Source: a bacterium
Lineage (GTDB): Bacteria > ARS69
Length of the DNA: 14,607 bases
Assembly (NCBI GenBank): GCA_025774805.1
Contig: JALGZR010000136.1
Location: forward strand, 1 to 14,607
Reading direction: 5' to 3'
Shown: in pieces, positions 14,261-14,607 of the stretch
Layout of the letters: the number at the start of each line of letters is the position of its first letter
Numbering within the stretch: the stretch's first letter is position 1
The notes under the pieces: model-generated
The model's input: the letters and a program-made list of their open reading frames with translations, nothing else
What the model was told of the DNA's origin: nothing
Database searches by the model: none
Made by a program: the position numbers and the translations under genes

Positions 14261-14607
14261 GACTCCTCGCGATCGACCACGGTGGACAGGAGATCGGCCT
14301 CCGCGACGAGGTCCTTCTCGACGTAGGCTTTGCCGTGCATCTTGCAGATCTTCCGGCGCAGCTTCGTGAGCGACAGCTCGAAGCGGAGCGTGTCTCCGGG
14401 ACGGACCGGCTTGCGGAATTTCGCGTTGTCGATGCCCATGAAGTACATGAGCTTCGTCTCCGGCCTCTCCACCGTGTTGAGCAGAAGGACCCCACCCGCC
14501 TGCGCCATCGCCTCGATGATCAGTACCGCGGGCATGATCGGATGACCGGGGAAATGCCCCTGGAAGAACGGCTCGTTGTAAGTCACGTTCTTGATTCCCA
14601 CGACCCG
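14257..14607 (-). CDS. fabZ: 3-hydroxyacyl-ACP dehydratase FabZ (5' end outside window), possibly the C-terminal half of an LpxC-FabZ fusion
   Basis: The visible 116 residues are a hotdog-fold dehydratase that removes water from 3-hydroxyacyl-ACP in fatty acid synthesis. The hallmark [13 protein letters not shown] segment carries the catalytic His (visible residue 18). The catalytic Glu follows 14 residues later in IIEAMAQ (residue 32), the same spacing as His54/Glu68 of E. coli FabZ. The frame stays open to the window edge, so the GTG at 14601 is an internal Val codon and not the start. About 30 or more N-terminal residues lie outside. The stretch GGVLLLNTV and the [11 protein letters not shown] segment recall the FabZ half of Bacteroidetes LpxC-FabZ fusions; whether lpxC is fused here cannot be seen. 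MPAV replaces the commoner MPGV. The TGA stop overlaps the lpxA start as ATGA. Dehydratase identity is very sure; the fusion is inference. Confidence 0.95.
   Translation of the reverse strand, partial: RVVGIKNVTYNEPFFQGHFPGHPIMPAVLIIEAMAQAGGVLLLNTVERPETKLMYFMGIDNAKFRKPVRPGDTLRFELSLTKLRRKICKMHGKAYVEKDLVAEADLLSTVVDREES

Noticed and set aside
1-14607. A novel defence, mobile or secondary-metabolite system
   Set aside because: All supported genes belong to known LPS/lipid A, NAD or conserved-hypothetical families. I saw no transposase, integrase, nuclease, direct repeat array or composition break.

Overview
The window is a GC-rich stretch of Gram-negative chromosome devoted almost entirely to lipid A and LPS inner-core biosynthesis. 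All genes I can support lie on the minus strand, so transcription runs from high to low coordinates. I see no mobile element, tRNA, rRNA, CRISPR array or phage gene. The organism makes lipid A, Kdo and, apparently, heptose. Its FabZ resembles the FabZ half of the LpxC-FabZ fusions of the Bacteroidetes/FCB group, and it carries a Minf_1886-type protein. I would guess a high-GC, little-cultured phylum related to FCB (an Eisenbacteria-like lineage, for example). That is an inference with low confidence.

Region A (14607 to 6834) is a tightly packed operon: 'fabZ (5' end outside the window), lpxA, a Gfo/Idh/MocA oxidoreductase, lpxB, a DUF374 acyltransferase, waaA/kdtA, lpxK and nadB. Most junctions are 4-base start/stop overlaps (ATGA or GTGA). 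The enzymes run from first acylation of UDP-GlcNAc (LpxA), through disaccharide formation (LpxB) and 4'-phosphorylation (LpxK), to Kdo transfer (WaaA). No UDP-2,3-diacylglucosamine hydrolase (LpxH, LpxI or LpxG) and no LpxL is visible. The NAD gene nadB is translationally coupled to lpxK.

Region B (6833 to 5051) is looser. It holds a small Minf_1886-family gene with a plausible promoter of its own, then a glycosyltransferase family 9 (GT9) gene that looks broken near its N terminus, separated by gaps of 94, 82 and 121 bases.

Region C (5050 to 1) is again tightly overlapped: an MsbA-type lipid flippase, two GT9 heptosyltransferases, a clear WaaF, and the start of hldE/rfaE (heptose-7-phosphate kinase). 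HldE contributes to making ADP-heptose, the GT9 enzymes are predicted to add heptose or related sugars to Kdo-lipid A, and MsbA would flip the product across the inner membrane.

This is mainly a known pathway, not a new system. The points worth a second look are frame problems in two of the four GT9 genes (one has no stop in its own frame for about 2 kb beyond its expected end), a GT9 lacking the usual NDTG loop, the role of the oxidoreductase between lpxA and lpxB, the DUF374 protein in a late-acyltransferase position, and nadB locked into the lpx operon.
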